DNA of 64,000 nt from Roseomonas xinghualingensis (GTDB taxonomy: Bacteria; Pseudomonadota; Alphaproteobacteria; Acetobacterales; Acetobacteraceae). Both the position numbers and the translations under genes were made by a program. Every line of letters begins with the position of its first letter. Position 1 is the first letter of the stretch. This document shows, one piece after another, positions 51,242 to 60,101 of the stretch. The stretch spans positions 1 to 64,000 of the forward strand of contig NZ_JAOXLP010000002.1 in assembly GCF_025791835.1 (NCBI RefSeq), written 5' to 3'. The notes under the pieces are model-generated. The model searched no databases. It saw nothing but the letters and a program-made list of their open reading frames with translations, and was not told the origin of the DNA.

Positions 51242-53497
51242 ATGGACGGCATGATCAATCCCGGCACCGAGGCCCTTCTGGGTAGCCAGGCCGCCGAAGT
51301 GACGATCCCCGAGACGGGTGTCGCCAATCTCTCCCGCCGCGGGCTGTTTGGCGTGGGCGCCGGCGCTCTGCTGCTGGGCGTGATGGTGAAGAGCCGCGCC
51401 GCGCGGGCGCAGGGCGAGGGGCTGGCCGCCGCCGCGCCGCGGCCCGGCACGCAGGTGGCCGCTTTCCTCGAGATCCGGCAGGACGGAAAGGTGCGGTTGC
51501 TCTCTCCCTTCGTGGAAGGCGGGCAGGGCGTCGCCACCGCCATGGCACAGATCGTCGGCGAGGAGCTGGACGTGGAGCCCGCGAACTTCATCGTGGACTG
51601 CGCGCCGCCCGGTGCCGACTACATGATCGTCAACGGACGGCGCCTGACCGGTGGCAGCCTTTCGGTGCGCTCCAGCTACGGGACGATGCGCCAGCTGGGC
51701 GCGACCACCCGCAACATGCTCGTCCGCGCGGCCGCCGCGCGGCTCAACGTGCCGGAGGCGGAACTCACCACCGAGCCGGGCAAGGTTCTGCACCGCACTT
51801 CCAACCGTTCGCTCACCTATGCGGAGCTGGTGGCGGATGCGATGAAGCTGCAGCCGAGCGAGGTGGCGTCGCTGCGCGATCCCGCGACCTTCCGCTGGAT
51901 CGGCAAGCCCGTTCCACGGCTGGATGCGCGGGACAAGTCCACGGGCCGTGCGCAATATGCGATCGACCTCAAGGTCGAGAACATGCTGCAGGCGGCCGTG
52001 ACCCATGCGCCGCGCCTCGGCCAGGAACCCGGCACCCTCGCCAATGAGGCCGAGGTGCGCGGCATGCCCGGCGTGCACTCGATCCAGAAGCTGCCCGGCG
52101 CCGTGGCAGTGCTGGCCGATAGCTGGTGGCGTGCCCGCAAGGCCGCCGAGGCGCTGCAGGTGACCTGGACGGAAGGGCAGCATGCCCGCGCCCTGCCCGC
52201 CGACTTCTCCTCCACTGCCATGCTGGCGAAGCTGCGGGCGGAGAAGGGAACCGGTGCCCCGGCGGAGGAGAATGGCGACCTGGACGCCGCCTTCGCGGGC
52301 GCGGCCAAGACGATCGAGGCGGAGTATGACGCGCCTTACCTGGCGCATGCCCAGATCGAGCCTCCCTCCGCCATCGCCCGCTTCAACGGGGACGGCACGC
52401 TGGACCTGTGGGTGCCGAACCAGGCGCCCGAGATGTTCCAGGCTGTCGCGGCGCAGGTCGCCGGAATCCCGCAGGAGAAGGTGAAGATCCACTCGCCCAT
52501 CCTGGGCGGCTTCTTCGGGCGGCACTTCCTCTACGACGGCGCGGCGCCCTTCCCGCAGGCGATCCTGCTGTCCAGGGCCGTGAACCGCCCGGTGAAGGTG
52601 CTCTGGACGCGGGAGGAGGAGTTCCTGCGGGATGGCCTTCGCCCGATCGGCTTCGCCCGCTTCAAGGGTGGGTTGGACGCGAATGGCATGCCGGTCGCGC
52701 TCCATGCCGTTGCCATCGGCGAGGGCCCGATCGGCCGGTACTTCACGCCGGACCGGCCGGTGGATTCCTCGATGGTCGAGGGCATTGCCGGCAAGCCTTA
52801 TTCCATCGCCGCGAAGCGCGTGGACTGCGTGAAGGTCCTGCAGGCGCCGGTCATCTCCTTCTGGCGCTCCGTCGGCCATTCGATGAACGACTTCTTCTAC
52901 GAGTCCTTCCTCGACGAGATGGCCATCGCGGGCGGGCGGGACCCGTATGAGATGCGGCTGGCCATGCTGGGCGACAAGCCGCGCCAGGCGACGCTGTTGC
53001 GCGCGGTCGCGGAGATGTCCGGCGGCTGGAAGCGCGGGCCCTTCGAGGTGGATGGCGTGCGCCGCGCGCGGGGCGTGGCCATGGCCTCACCCTTCGGCTC
53101 GGAAGTGGCGACCATCGCCGAGGTGTCGGTCGCGGATGCCGAGATCCGCGTGCATGACATCTGGGTGGCGATCGATCCCGGCCGCGCGGTGAACCCGGCG
53201 ATGATCGAGGCGCAGGTCCAGTCCGCCGCGGCCATCGGCCTCTCCTCCTCCCTGCTGGAGGAGGTCACTTATGAGGGCGGGGAGCCGCAGCAGCGCAACT
53301 TCGACACCTATCCGATCCTTCCCCTCGCTCGCATGCCGCGGATCCATGTGCGCGTGGTGGAAAGCGGCGCTGCGCTGGGAGGCATCGGCGAGCCGGGCGT
53401 GCCCGGCGTGCCGCCGGCGGTGGCGAATGCCGTGGCGGCGCTGACGGGTGAGCGCATCCGCAGCCTGCCGATGTCCAAGACCCGTCTGGGGTCGTGA
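51242..53497 (+). CDS. iorB: Isoquinoline 1-oxidoreductase-type molybdopterin subunit
   Basis: A 751-residue large subunit of an aldehyde/N-heterocycle hydroxylase. A Tat-type signal (LSRRGLFGVGAGALLLGVMV) indicates folded export to the periplasm. The binding blocks include VEGGQGVATAMAQIVGEELD, GGSLSVRSSYGTMRQLGATT, AHAQIEPPSAIARFNGDG, ILGGFFGRHFLYDGAAPFPQ and the C-terminal GGIGEPGVPGVPPAVANAVA with the active-site Glu. Unlike three-subunit xanthine dehydrogenases there is no FAD subunit; the electron acceptor is probably the cytochrome c encoded next. The substrate is unknown. Confidence 0.92.
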   Translation: MDGMINPGTEALLGSQAAEVTIPETGVANLSRRGLFGVGAGALLLGVMVKSRAARAQGEGLAAAAPRPGTQVAAFLEIRQDGKVRLLSPFVEGGQGVATAMAQIVGEELDVEPANFIVDCAPPGADYMIVNGRRLTGGSLSVRSSYGTMRQLGATTRNMLVRAAAARLNVPEAELTTEPGKVLHRTSNRSLTYAELVADAMKLQPSEVASLRDPATFRWIGKPVPRLDARDKSTGRAQYAIDLKVENMLQAAVTHAPRLGQEPGTLANEAEVRGMPGVHSIQKLPGAVAVLADSWWRARKAAEALQVTWTEGQHARALPADFSSTAMLAKLRAEKGTGAPAEENGDLDAAFAGAAKTIEAEYDAPYLAHAQIEPPSAIARFNGDGTLDLWVPNQAPEMFQAVAAQVAGIPQEKVKIHSPILGGFFGRHFLYDGAAPFPQAILLSRAVNRPVKVLWTREEEFLRDGLRPIGFARFKGGLDANGMPVALHAVAIGEGPIGRYFTPDRPVDSSMVEGIAGKPYSIAAKRVDCVKVLQAPVISFWRSVGHSMNDFFYESFLDEMAIAGGRDPYEMRLAMLGDKPRQATLLRAVAEMSGGWKRGPFEVDGVRRARGVAMASPFGSEVATIAEVSVADAEIRVHDIWVAIDPGRAVNPAMIEAQVQSAAAIGLSSSLLEEVTYEGGEPQQRNFDTYPILPLARMPRIHVRVVESGAALGGIGEPGVPGVPPAVANAVAALTGERIRSLPMSKTRLGS

Positions 53498-53511
53498 TAA
53501 GGGTTGATATG

Positions 53512-53880
53512 ATGCGTCTTGTACTCGCCGCCGCCCTGGTGGCTCTTGCGACGCCGGCCTTTGCGCAGGATGCGGGTGATCCCGCCAAGGGGCGGACGCT
53601 GTTCCAGCGGCAATGCAGCGCCTGCCACCAGGTGGCTTCCACCCGGAACGGCGGTGGCCCTCACCTGCAGGGCGTGATGGGTCGGCCGGCCGCCAGCGTG
53701 GAGGGGTTCAACTACTCCCCCGCGCTGAAGGCCTCCGGCATCACCTGGAGCGTGGAGGAGGTGGACGCGTTCCTTGCGAACCCACAGGGCAAGGTGCGTG
53801 GCACGCGCCAGGCCGTCCGTGTGACGAATGATGCGGATCGCCGGGACATCGTCGCCTATCTGGCGAATCCCGGCACGTGA
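53512..53880 (+). CDS. Class I-like cytochrome c lacking a canonical axial Met
   Basis: A 122-residue exported cytochrome (signal ending AFAQD). The haem site is CSACH (35-39). The usual distal methionine near the C-terminus (as in GTKM of c2-type cytochromes) is absent; the matching segment reads VRGTRQAVRV, with Gln100 at the Met position. The only other mature Met is Met56 in GVMGRPAAS, far from the usual loop. It begins 14 bp after iorB and is its probable electron acceptor. The missing ligand could make it low-potential or five-coordinate. Confidence 0.88.
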   Translation: MRLVLAAALVALATPAFAQDAGDPAKGRTLFQRQCSACHQVASTRNGGGPHLQGVMGRPAASVEGFNYSPALKASGITWSVEEVDAFLANPQGKVRGTRQAVRVTNDADRRDIVAYLANPGT

Positions 53881-53930
53881 CCTGGGGCGCAGGCTTTCCC
53901 TGCGCCCCTTCAACGTTTCATCAGAAGACG

Positions 53931-53968
53931 GAAGGCCGGGGGAGTTGGCTCCTCCGGCCTTCTTTTTT
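53931..53968. terminator. Bidirectional terminator between cytochrome c and amidase genes
   Basis: GAAGGCCGGGGGAG-TTGG-CTCCTCCGGCCTTC is a 14-bp hairpin (one G-U) followed by TTTTTT, and reaches the amidase stop codon on the other strand. Confidence 0.92.
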
Positions 53969-55317
53969 CAGGCCCCGTGCAGCGCGGCCTCGACGGCTCG
54001 CGCCACGGCGAAGAGGCGGGCATCCCCGCCATGTTCGCCGGTCAGCATCAGCCCAACCGGTGCTTCGCCTTCCTCCTGGCAGGGCAGGCTGATCGAGCAG
54101 CGATCGAGGAAATTCGCGACCGAGGTATTCCGCAGCAGCAGCCTGTTGATGCGGTGGAAATCCTCCGCCTGGCCCAGCTCCTCGATGGCGGGGGGCGTCA
54201 GCGGGCAGGTGGGGGCGATGATCGCATCGAAATACGCGGTGCGCGGCGCGATGGCTGCGATAATGCGCGCACGCTCCTCCATCAGGGCGATGAACTCGGC
54301 GGCGGAGATATTCGCGCCGCCTTCCATGCGGGCCAGGATCAGCGGGTCGTAGAGGTCGCGGGCGCGGCCGATCAGCTCGCGGTGCAGGGCCCAGGATTCC
54401 GCCACCACGAAACCGCCGGCGGCATTGGCCATGGGGATGCCGGCGAGTTCGGGCAGCGCCACGTCGATGATCTTCGCGCCAGCCGCCTCCAGGCGCCGCA
54501 GGGCGATGTCGAAAGCGGCAAGGACGGGTTGGGAAACGCTGTCGAAGAGATAGGTGGCGCTGGGCAGGCCCAGGCGCATCCCTTCCAGCGGCGCGGCGGT
54601 GGGCGGGGTGGCGTCCTCCTCTCCGGCCATCACCGCATCCAGCGTGGCGCAGCAGGCGACGCTGGGGGCCAGCGGGCCGATGCTGTCGAGCGTGGTCGAG
54701 AGGGGGAAGGCGCCGGTCAGCGGCACGCGCTTCGCGGTGGGCTTGTAGCCGGTGATGCCGCAGAGGGCGGCTGGGAGGCGGCAGGAGCCGCCGGTGTCAG
54801 AGCCAATCGCGCCAAAGCCCATCCCATCCGCCACGGCGACGCCCGCGCCCGAGGAGGATCCGCCGGGCAGGCGGCCCGTGGCGCGGTCATAGGGTGAGCG
54901 CGGCGTGCCGTAATGCGGGTTCAGCCCGGTGCCGGAGAAGGCGAACTCCACCATGTTCGTGCGGCCGAGGACGACGAAACCCGCACGTTCCAGCCGCGCG
55001 ATGGCCGTGGCGGTGGTGGTGGCGGGCCCGGCATCGCGAAGCGCGATGGAGCCGGCCTTGGTGACGATACCGGCCTGGTCGAACAGATCCTTGCTGCTGA
55101 TTGGGATGCCCGCATAGGGGCTGGGCGCCCGGTTGGCACGGCGAAGCGCATCCATCGCGCCGGCCGCGGCCCGCGCCGCATCGGCCTGCACCGCCACGAA
55201 GGCGCGGGAGCCTTCCCCGGCGGGGTCCTGGATGCGGGCGAGAGCCTCTTCAACGAGTTGGCTGGAAGTGGCGGTTCCGGCCGCGAGCGCGCGGGCGGCG
55301 TCGTCTATGGTCTGCAT
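53968..55317 (-). CDS. Amidase (amidase-signature family)
   Basis: A 449-residue serine hydrolase with the Ser-cisSer-Lys triad: Lys76 in IPISSKDLFD, the Gly/Ser-rich loop RLPGGSSSGAGVAVADGMG (Ser154-156), and the nucleophile Ser178 in GSDTGGSCRLPAALCGITGY. It hydrolyses an amide bond; GatA-like or catabolic amidases share this. No gatB or gatC is nearby, and the gene is divergent from a TRAP solute receptor (127 bp between), so it may process a compound taken up by that system. Start MQTIDD. Confidence 0.93.
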   Translation of the reverse strand: MQTIDDAARALAAGTATSSQLVEEALARIQDPAGEGSRAFVAVQADAARAAAGAMDALRRANRAPSPYAGIPISSKDLFDQAGIVTKAGSIALRDAGPATTTATAIARLERAGFVVLGRTNMVEFAFSGTGLNPHYGTPRSPYDRATGRLPGGSSSGAGVAVADGMGFGAIGSDTGGSCRLPAALCGITGYKPTAKRVPLTGAFPLSTTLDSIGPLAPSVACCATLDAVMAGEEDATPPTAAPLEGMRLGLPSATYLFDSVSQPVLAAFDIALRRLEAAGAKIIDVALPELAGIPMANAAGGFVVAESWALHRELIGRARDLYDPLILARMEGGANISAAEFIALMEERARIIAAIAPRTAYFDAIIAPTCPLTPPAIEELGQAEDFHRINRLLLRNTSVANFLDRCSISLPCQEEGEAPVGLMLTGEHGGDARLFAVARAVEAALHGA

Positions 55318-55396
55318 CGCGTCAGGATGCTCCGGGCATGACGGGACGGCAATGCGAGCGTCGTTGACAGCAGCTGGGTGGCGGCAGCACGCTCCA

Positions 55397-55414
55397 TAAC
55401 CAATGGGTTACCCA
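55397..55414. promoter_or_regulatory. Overlapping palindromes in the amidase-dctP divergent promoter
   Basis: TAACC-AATG-GGTTA (55397-55410) and TGGGT-T-ACCCA (55404-55414) overlap in one 18-bp stretch, 31 bp before the dctP start. This looks like a regulator-binding site. No regulator gene is seen in the locus. Confidence 0.5.
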
Positions 55415-55444
55415 ATGAGGAACCCGATGCCGGGAGAGAAGTCC

Positions 55445-56443
55445 ATGACCATCCACGCCCCGCGCCGGGCCGTGCTGCTGGGGGCTCTTGCCGCTCCGCT
55501 GGCTGCGCCTTCCATCGCCGGCCGTGCATCCGCCCAGACCATCACCCTGCGTTCCGCCGATGTGCATCCGGATGGCTATCCGACCGTCGAGGCCGTGAAA
55601 TACATGAGCAAGCTGCTGGAGGAGCGCTCCGGCGGACGGCTAAAAGTACAGGTCTTCGGCTCCCGCCAGCTGGGTGAGGAGAAGGACACGGTCGAGCAGA
55701 CGCGCTTCGGCGTGATCGACCTGAACCGCATCAACTCGGTGACGCTGAACTCCCTGGTGCCCGAGACGGTGATCCCAGGCCTACCCTTCCTGTTCCGGGA
55801 CGAGGCGCATATGCACCGCGTGCTGGATGGGGCGATCGGTGACGAGATCGTCTCCGGCGCCACGCGGCACAACCTGATTCCATTGGCCTATTACGACAGC
55901 GGCGCGCGCAGCTTCTACATGCGCGGCAAGCCGATCCATGAGCCGGGCGACCTGCGCGGCCAGAAGATCCGCGTGCAGCCGTCCGACATGTGGGTGGCGA
56001 TGATGCGCGCCTTCGGCGCCAACGCCACGCCGCTGCCCACGGGCGAGGTGTATTCGGCACTCCAGACCGGCGTGGTGGACGGGGCGGAGAACAACTACCC
56101 CTCCTACCAGTCCTTCCGGCATTTCGAGGTGGCCAGGTTCTACTCGGCGTCCGAGCATTCGATGGCGCCGGAGATCCTGGTGGTATCGAAGCGCTCCCAT
56201 GACCGGCTGCCGAAAGATCTGCAGGACATGCTGCGCCAAGCGGCGAAGGACAGCGTGCCGGAGATGCGGCGGTTGTGGCAGGCGCGCAGCGAGGAGGCGA
56301 AGCGGGCTGTCATCGCCGCGGGGGCGCAGATCAACACGATGGACAAGGCGCCCTTCGAGCGGACCATGGGGCCGGTTTACGACCAGTTTGTGAAGGATGC
56401 CCGGATGAAGGGCATCGTTTCCCGCATCCGGGAAACCGCCTGA
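55445..56443 (+). CDS. dctP: TRAP transporter solute-binding protein (DctP)
   Basis: A 332-residue periplasmic receptor: twin-Arg-like signal ending RASAQ, then DVHPDGYPTVEAVKYMSKLL, QVFGSRQLGEEKDTVEQTRF, PLAYYDSGARSFYMRGKPIH, the conserved Arg of GQKIRVQPSDMWVAMMRAFG and a C-terminal helix. It captures an organic acid for the DctQM sodium-driven importer encoded directly after it. The link to uronate dehydrogenase suggests glucuronate or galacturonate. The start is ATG 55445 with GGGAGAG; upstream in-frame codons overlap the palindromes. Confidence 0.94.
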   Translation: MTIHAPRRAVLLGALAAPLAAPSIAGRASAQTITLRSADVHPDGYPTVEAVKYMSKLLEERSGGRLKVQVFGSRQLGEEKDTVEQTRFGVIDLNRINSVTLNSLVPETVIPGLPFLFRDEAHMHRVLDGAIGDEIVSGATRHNLIPLAYYDSGARSFYMRGKPIHEPGDLRGQKIRVQPSDMWVAMMRAFGANATPLPTGEVYSALQTGVVDGAENNYPSYQSFRHFEVARFYSASEHSMAPEILVVSKRSHDRLPKDLQDMLRQAAKDSVPEMRRLWQARSEEAKRAVIAAGAQINTMDKAPFERTMGPVYDQFVKDARMKGIVSRIRETA

Positions 56444-56977
56444 ATGGTGCAGGCAGCGCAGCGCGGCCTCGCGGCCCTGCTGGATGGCATCTGCCGGGCC
56501 GCACTGTTCATCTCGGGCATCGCCCTGCTCGCGATGACCGGGGTGGTCGCCTATGCGGTGTTCGGCCGCTTCGTGCTGAACGATACCCCGGCCTGGGCGG
56601 AATCGGCGGCGATGCTGCTGATGGCCTGGGTGATCATGGGCGCGGCCGCCGTGGGTGTGCGCGAGGGCTTCCATATGGGCTTCGACGTGCTCAAGGCCGT
56701 GCTGCCCGCGCCTATCGGCCGCCTGTTCGACGTGCTCTCCGATCTCTGCATCACCGCCTTCGGCATTGGCATGGCCTGGTTCACCGCGGAGCTGGCGCTG
56801 GAGGTGACGGACACTACCCTGCCGACCCTCGGGCTGAACGGGGCGGTGGAATACCTTCCGCTGATGCTGGGCGGGGTGCTGATCACGCTATTCGGGGTGG
56901 AGCGGCTGCTTGCCCATGCCGCCGGGATGCAGGCCCCGGCCGATACGCATCCCACCCCTATCCTGACCGACGCCTGA
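56444..56977 (+). CDS. dctQ: TRAP transporter small membrane subunit (DctQ)
   Basis: A 177-residue four-helix membrane protein, immediately following the dctP stop: ALFISGIALLAMTGVVAYAV, then AESAAMLLMAWVIMGAAAVG, RLFDVLSDLCITAFGIGMAW and VEYLPLMLGGVLITLFGVER. DctQ bridges the receptor and the large subunit. It has an adjacent start (no spacer after TGA) and is followed by dctM after 23 bp. Confidence 0.93.
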   Translation: MVQAAQRGLAALLDGICRAALFISGIALLAMTGVVAYAVFGRFVLNDTPAWAESAAMLLMAWVIMGAAAVGVREGFHMGFDVLKAVLPAPIGRLFDVLSDLCITAFGIGMAWFTAELALEVTDTTLPTLGLNGAVEYLPLMLGGVLITLFGVERLLAHAAGMQAPADTHPTPILTDA

Positions 56978-57000
56978 ACGGCGCGCGGGAGAGGACCCAG

Positions 57001-58281
57001 ATGGACATCGCGGTCCTGCTCGGCAGCTTCACCCTGTTGCTGCTGATCGGCACGCCGGTCGCCTTCGCGCTCGGCATCTCGGCCTTCATCACAGTGCTCT
57101 GGATGGACCTGCCGGCGGTGGTGGTGTTCCAGCAGATCTCGTCCGGCATGAACATCTTCTCCATGCTGGCGATCCCCTTCTTCATCTTCGCTGGCGACCT
57201 GATGATGCGCGGGCAGATCGCGGACCGTCTGGTGGCGCTGGCCTCGGCGATGGTGGGGCATCTGCGCGGCGGGCTGGGGCAGGTGAATGTGGTGGCGGCG
57301 ACGCTGTTCGGCGGCGTCTCGGGCTCGGCGGTGGCGGATGCCTCGGCGGTGGGCGGGGTGATGATCCCGCAGATGCGGGCGCGGGGCTATGCGCCGGACT
57401 ATGCCGTGAACGTCACCGCCAATGCGGCGCTGATCGACCTGCTGATCCCGCCCAGCCACAACATGATCCTCTATGTCATCGCGGCGGGTGGCGCGATCAG
57501 CGTGGCGGACCTGTTCACGGCGGGGCTGATCCCGGGCCTGCTGCTGATGCTGGCCATCATGTTCACCGCCTGGGTGGTGGCGGTGCGGCGCGGCTACCCG
57601 CGGGAGAAGTTCCCGGGCTGGGGTGTTTTGCTGCGGCTGATCGCGGGGGCGCTGCCGGGGCTGATGCTGATCGTCATCATCTTCGCGGGCGTGCGATCCG
57701 GCGTCTTCACGGCGACGGAGAGCGCCTGCGTCGCCGTGATCTACGCCATGCTCGTGATCAGCCTCGTCTATCGCAGCCTGAGCTGGGAGGGCTTCAGGGA
57801 AGCGGTGCTGGGGGCCTGCCGCACCACGGGGATGGTGCTGCTGATCATCGGCACGGCCTCGGCCTTCGGCTGGCTGATGGCGCTGATGCAGGTGCCGGCG
57901 ACGGCGGTGGCCATGATGAAGCAGGTCACCAGCGATCCGCTGATGATGCTGCTTCTGATCAATGTCGTGCTGCTGCTGCTCGGCACCTTCATGGACATGG
58001 CGCCGCTGATCATGATCGGCACGCCGGTCTTCCTGCCCGTGGCCGTGGCGGCGGGGATGGACCCGGTGCAGTTCGGGATCGTGCTGATCCTCAACCTGGG
58101 GATCGGGCTGATCACCCCGCCGGTGGGGCCCTTGCTCTTCGTGGCCTGCGCGGTGCGAAAAGTGTCGATGTGGGAGGCAACCAAAACCAGCGCGCCGTTC
58201 TATACCGCCAGCTTTATCGTGCTGCTGGTGGTGACCTATATTCCCTGGATCTCGCTCTGGCTCCCGTCCATGTTCCGTTGA
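57001..58281 (+). CDS. dctM: TRAP transporter large membrane subunit (DctM)
   Basis: A 426-residue elevator-type transporter with about 12 helices: FTLLLLIGTPVAFALGISAF, LAIPFFIFAGDLMMRGQIAD, NVVAATLFGGVSGSAVADAS (the conserved GGxSGSxxAD hairpin), IDLLIPPSHNMILYVIAAGG, and LNLGIGLITPPVGPLLFVAC near the end. It uses a Na+ gradient to import the substrate. The start MDIAVLLGSF follows a GGGAGAGGA site. The uronate dehydrogenase gene begins 7 bp later. Confidence 0.94.
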   Translation: MDIAVLLGSFTLLLLIGTPVAFALGISAFITVLWMDLPAVVVFQQISSGMNIFSMLAIPFFIFAGDLMMRGQIADRLVALASAMVGHLRGGLGQVNVVAATLFGGVSGSAVADASAVGGVMIPQMRARGYAPDYAVNVTANAALIDLLIPPSHNMILYVIAAGGAISVADLFTAGLIPGLLLMLAIMFTAWVVAVRRGYPREKFPGWGVLLRLIAGALPGLMLIVIIFAGVRSGVFTATESACVAVIYAMLVISLVYRSLSWEGFREAVLGACRTTGMVLLIIGTASAFGWLMALMQVPATAVAMMKQVTSDPLMMLLLINVVLLLLGTFMDMAPLIMIGTPVFLPVAVAAGMDPVQFGIVLILNLGIGLITPPVGPLLFVACAVRKVSMWEATKTSAPFYTASFIVLLVVTYIPWISLWLPSMFR

Positions 58282-58288
58282 GGTGTCG

Positions 58289-59131
58289 ATGACCGACAAG
58301 ACCCGCCCCGTTCTGATCACCGGGGCGTCCGGCGCTCTCGGCCGCGTTCTGACCCGCGCGCTGGGGGCCAATGGATGGACCTTGCGCCTGACCGATATCG
58401 CGCCCTTCCCGGACGATCTGCCGAAGGGGGCGGTGTTCACCAAGGCCGACCTGAATGACGGCGTGACCATCCTGCGCCTTGCCGAAGGCTGCCAGGCCAT
58501 CCTGCATTTCGGCGGCATCAGCACGGAGCACCCTTTCGAGGTGGTGCTGGGGCCGAATATCCGCGGCCTGTACCACATCTATGAGGCGGCGCGGCGCGAG
58601 AAGGCGCGCGTTCTCTTCGCCAGCAGCAACCACGCCATCGGCTTCCATGAACGGCCGGGCGAGGGGGAGGAGAAGCTGGACGCCGATTGCGCCTTCCGGC
58701 CCGACACCTTCTATGGCCTCTCCAAGGCTTATGGAGAGCTGATGGGGCGGATGTACTGGGACAAGCATGGCGTGGAGAACCTGAACCTCCGCATCGGTTC
58801 CGCCTTCCCCGAGCCGGCCGAGCGGCGGATGCTCTCCACCTGGCTGTCCTATGACGATCTGGCGCGGGCGGCGGAGAAGTTCCTCACCGCGCCGCGGATC
58901 GGTCATGCGGTGGTCTGGGGCGCCTCGAACAACTCCGCCACCTATTGGGACGGGGATCATCGAGACCGCATCGGCTGGGAGCCGCAGGATTCCGCCGAGC
59001 TCTTCCGCGCGGCGGTGGGCGAGAAGGTTTCCCGCAACCCGGTGGCGGAGCGCTACCAGGGCGGCGGCTACACAGCCATGGACTACACGCGCGACAAGCC
59101 TTCGCCCAAGGACCATTTCTCGCTGGACTGA
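58289..59131 (+). CDS. udh: Uronate dehydrogenase
   Basis: A 280-residue short-chain dehydrogenase of the Udh family, which oxidises glucuronate/galacturonate to aldaro-lactones with NAD+. Features: the nucleotide loop TGASGALGRVLTRALG (Gly12, Gly15, Gly18), ILHFGGISTEHPFEVVLGPN, LFASSNHAIGFHERP, catalytic Tyr142 and Lys146 in DTFYGLSKAYGE, and RMLSTWLSYDDLARAAEKFL. Family blocks (HFGGIS, SSNHAIG, YGLSK, RMLSTWLS) match the Agrobacterium-type enzyme. Adjacency to dctPQM and a mutarotase supports a uronate uptake-oxidation operon. Confidence 0.9.
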   Translation: MTDKTRPVLITGASGALGRVLTRALGANGWTLRLTDIAPFPDDLPKGAVFTKADLNDGVTILRLAEGCQAILHFGGISTEHPFEVVLGPNIRGLYHIYEAARREKARVLFASSNHAIGFHERPGEGEEKLDADCAFRPDTFYGLSKAYGELMGRMYWDKHGVENLNLRIGSAFPEPAERRMLSTWLSYDDLARAAEKFLTAPRIGHAVVWGASNNSATYWDGDHRDRIGWEPQDSAELFRAAVGEKVSRNPVAERYQGGGYTAMDYTRDKPSPKDHFSLD

Positions 59132-59137
59132 GCCGCC

Positions 59138-59977
59138 ATGATGGAGATCGCCGGTGGGGATTGGCGCGCGGCGCTGCTGCCGGAGCGCGGCGGGGCGCTG
59201 GCCATGCTCAGCCATGATGGCGAGGATGTGCTGCTGCCCTTGCCGCCCGGGGCCGATCCGAATGACTACTGGGCCGGCGCTTTCCTCATGCTGCCCTGGA
59301 GCAACCGGCTGGACGAGGGGCGGCTGCCGTATCCCGGCGGTATCCATCACTTCCCCTGCAACCGCGTGGCGGAGCGCACGGCGCTGCACGGGATCTCGCG
59401 CGAGCATGCCTGGCGCGTGGAGAGCATGGCGCCCGACCGCGCCGTGCTGGTGCAGGAAATGGACGCGGCGCCCTACCGCTACACGGCATGGATGGAAGTG
59501 GCGCTGGGGGAGGATTTCTCGCTCACCCTTTCCGTGACGAACCGTGGCGAGGCGGGTATGCCCTTTGGCACAGGCTGGCATCCGTTCTTCGTACGGCCGG
59601 CGGGCACAAGCCTCTCCTTCCACGCGACGGGCACGCTGGCGCGGGACGACCGCAACCTGCCAGTGCAAACCGTGCCGTCGGACGGCGTGAGCGGCGGCGA
59701 GGATGCCTATTCCGGATTGGATACGCATTACACCGGCTGGGATGGCGTAGCGCGCCTCACCCTCGGGGCCGCAGCCTTCACGCTGTGTGGGGAGGATGCC
59801 TGGTCACGCAACCTGCAGGTCTTCACGCCGCATGGCGCACCGGTCATCTGCGTGGAGCCGGTGAGCCATGTGCCGGATGTGGTGAACCGTGGGCGCTTCG
59901 CGCCCCTGGGCGACATGCGGCATCTCGCCTGCGGGGAAGCGATCACGGGGCGCGTCAGGCTGCGTCCCGTGCCGTGA
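59138..59977 (+). CDS. Aldose 1-epimerase of the uronate locus
   Basis: A 279-residue mutarotase-like protein: PERGGALAMLSHDGEDVLLP, AGAFLMLPWSNRLDEGRLPY, ALHGISREHAWRVESM, GMPFGTGWHPFFVRPAGTSL and GAPVICVEPVSHVPDVVNRG. It interconverts anomers; next to uronate dehydrogenase it would supply the preferred uronic-acid anomer. The gene begins 6 bp after udh and is the last of the operon before a double hairpin. A second, different mutarotase is at 44-45 kb. Confidence 0.9.
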   Translation: MMEIAGGDWRAALLPERGGALAMLSHDGEDVLLPLPPGADPNDYWAGAFLMLPWSNRLDEGRLPYPGGIHHFPCNRVAERTALHGISREHAWRVESMAPDRAVLVQEMDAAPYRYTAWMEVALGEDFSLTLSVTNRGEAGMPFGTGWHPFFVRPAGTSLSFHATGTLARDDRNLPVQTVPSDGVSGGEDAYSGLDTHYTGWDGVARLTLGAAAFTLCGEDAWSRNLQVFTPHGAPVICVEPVSHVPDVVNRGRFAPLGDMRHLACGEAITGRVRLRPVP

Positions 59978-60006
59978 AGCGGACGGCAATCTTCCGGAAG
60001 GCGCAG

Positions 60007-60086
60007 GGCGGGCTCCTGCACAGATCCTAAGCCCGCCGCTCGTCCTTGGAGCCGGACGGAGCCGGGTTCCACCCGGCTCCGTCCGG
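60007..60086 (+). terminator. Double hairpin between the uronate operon and the DAO gene
   Basis: GGCGGGCT/AGCCCGCC (60007-60037) is followed by CCGGACGGAGCCGGGT-TCC-ACCCGGCTCCGTCCGG, a perfect 16-bp stem with a 3-nt loop (60052-60086). The second ends 15 bp before ATG 60102. There is no T tract, so it may be an attenuator, Rho boundary or RNA-stability element. Confidence 0.6.
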
Positions 60087-60101
60087 GGGCAGGATGGGCG
60101 C

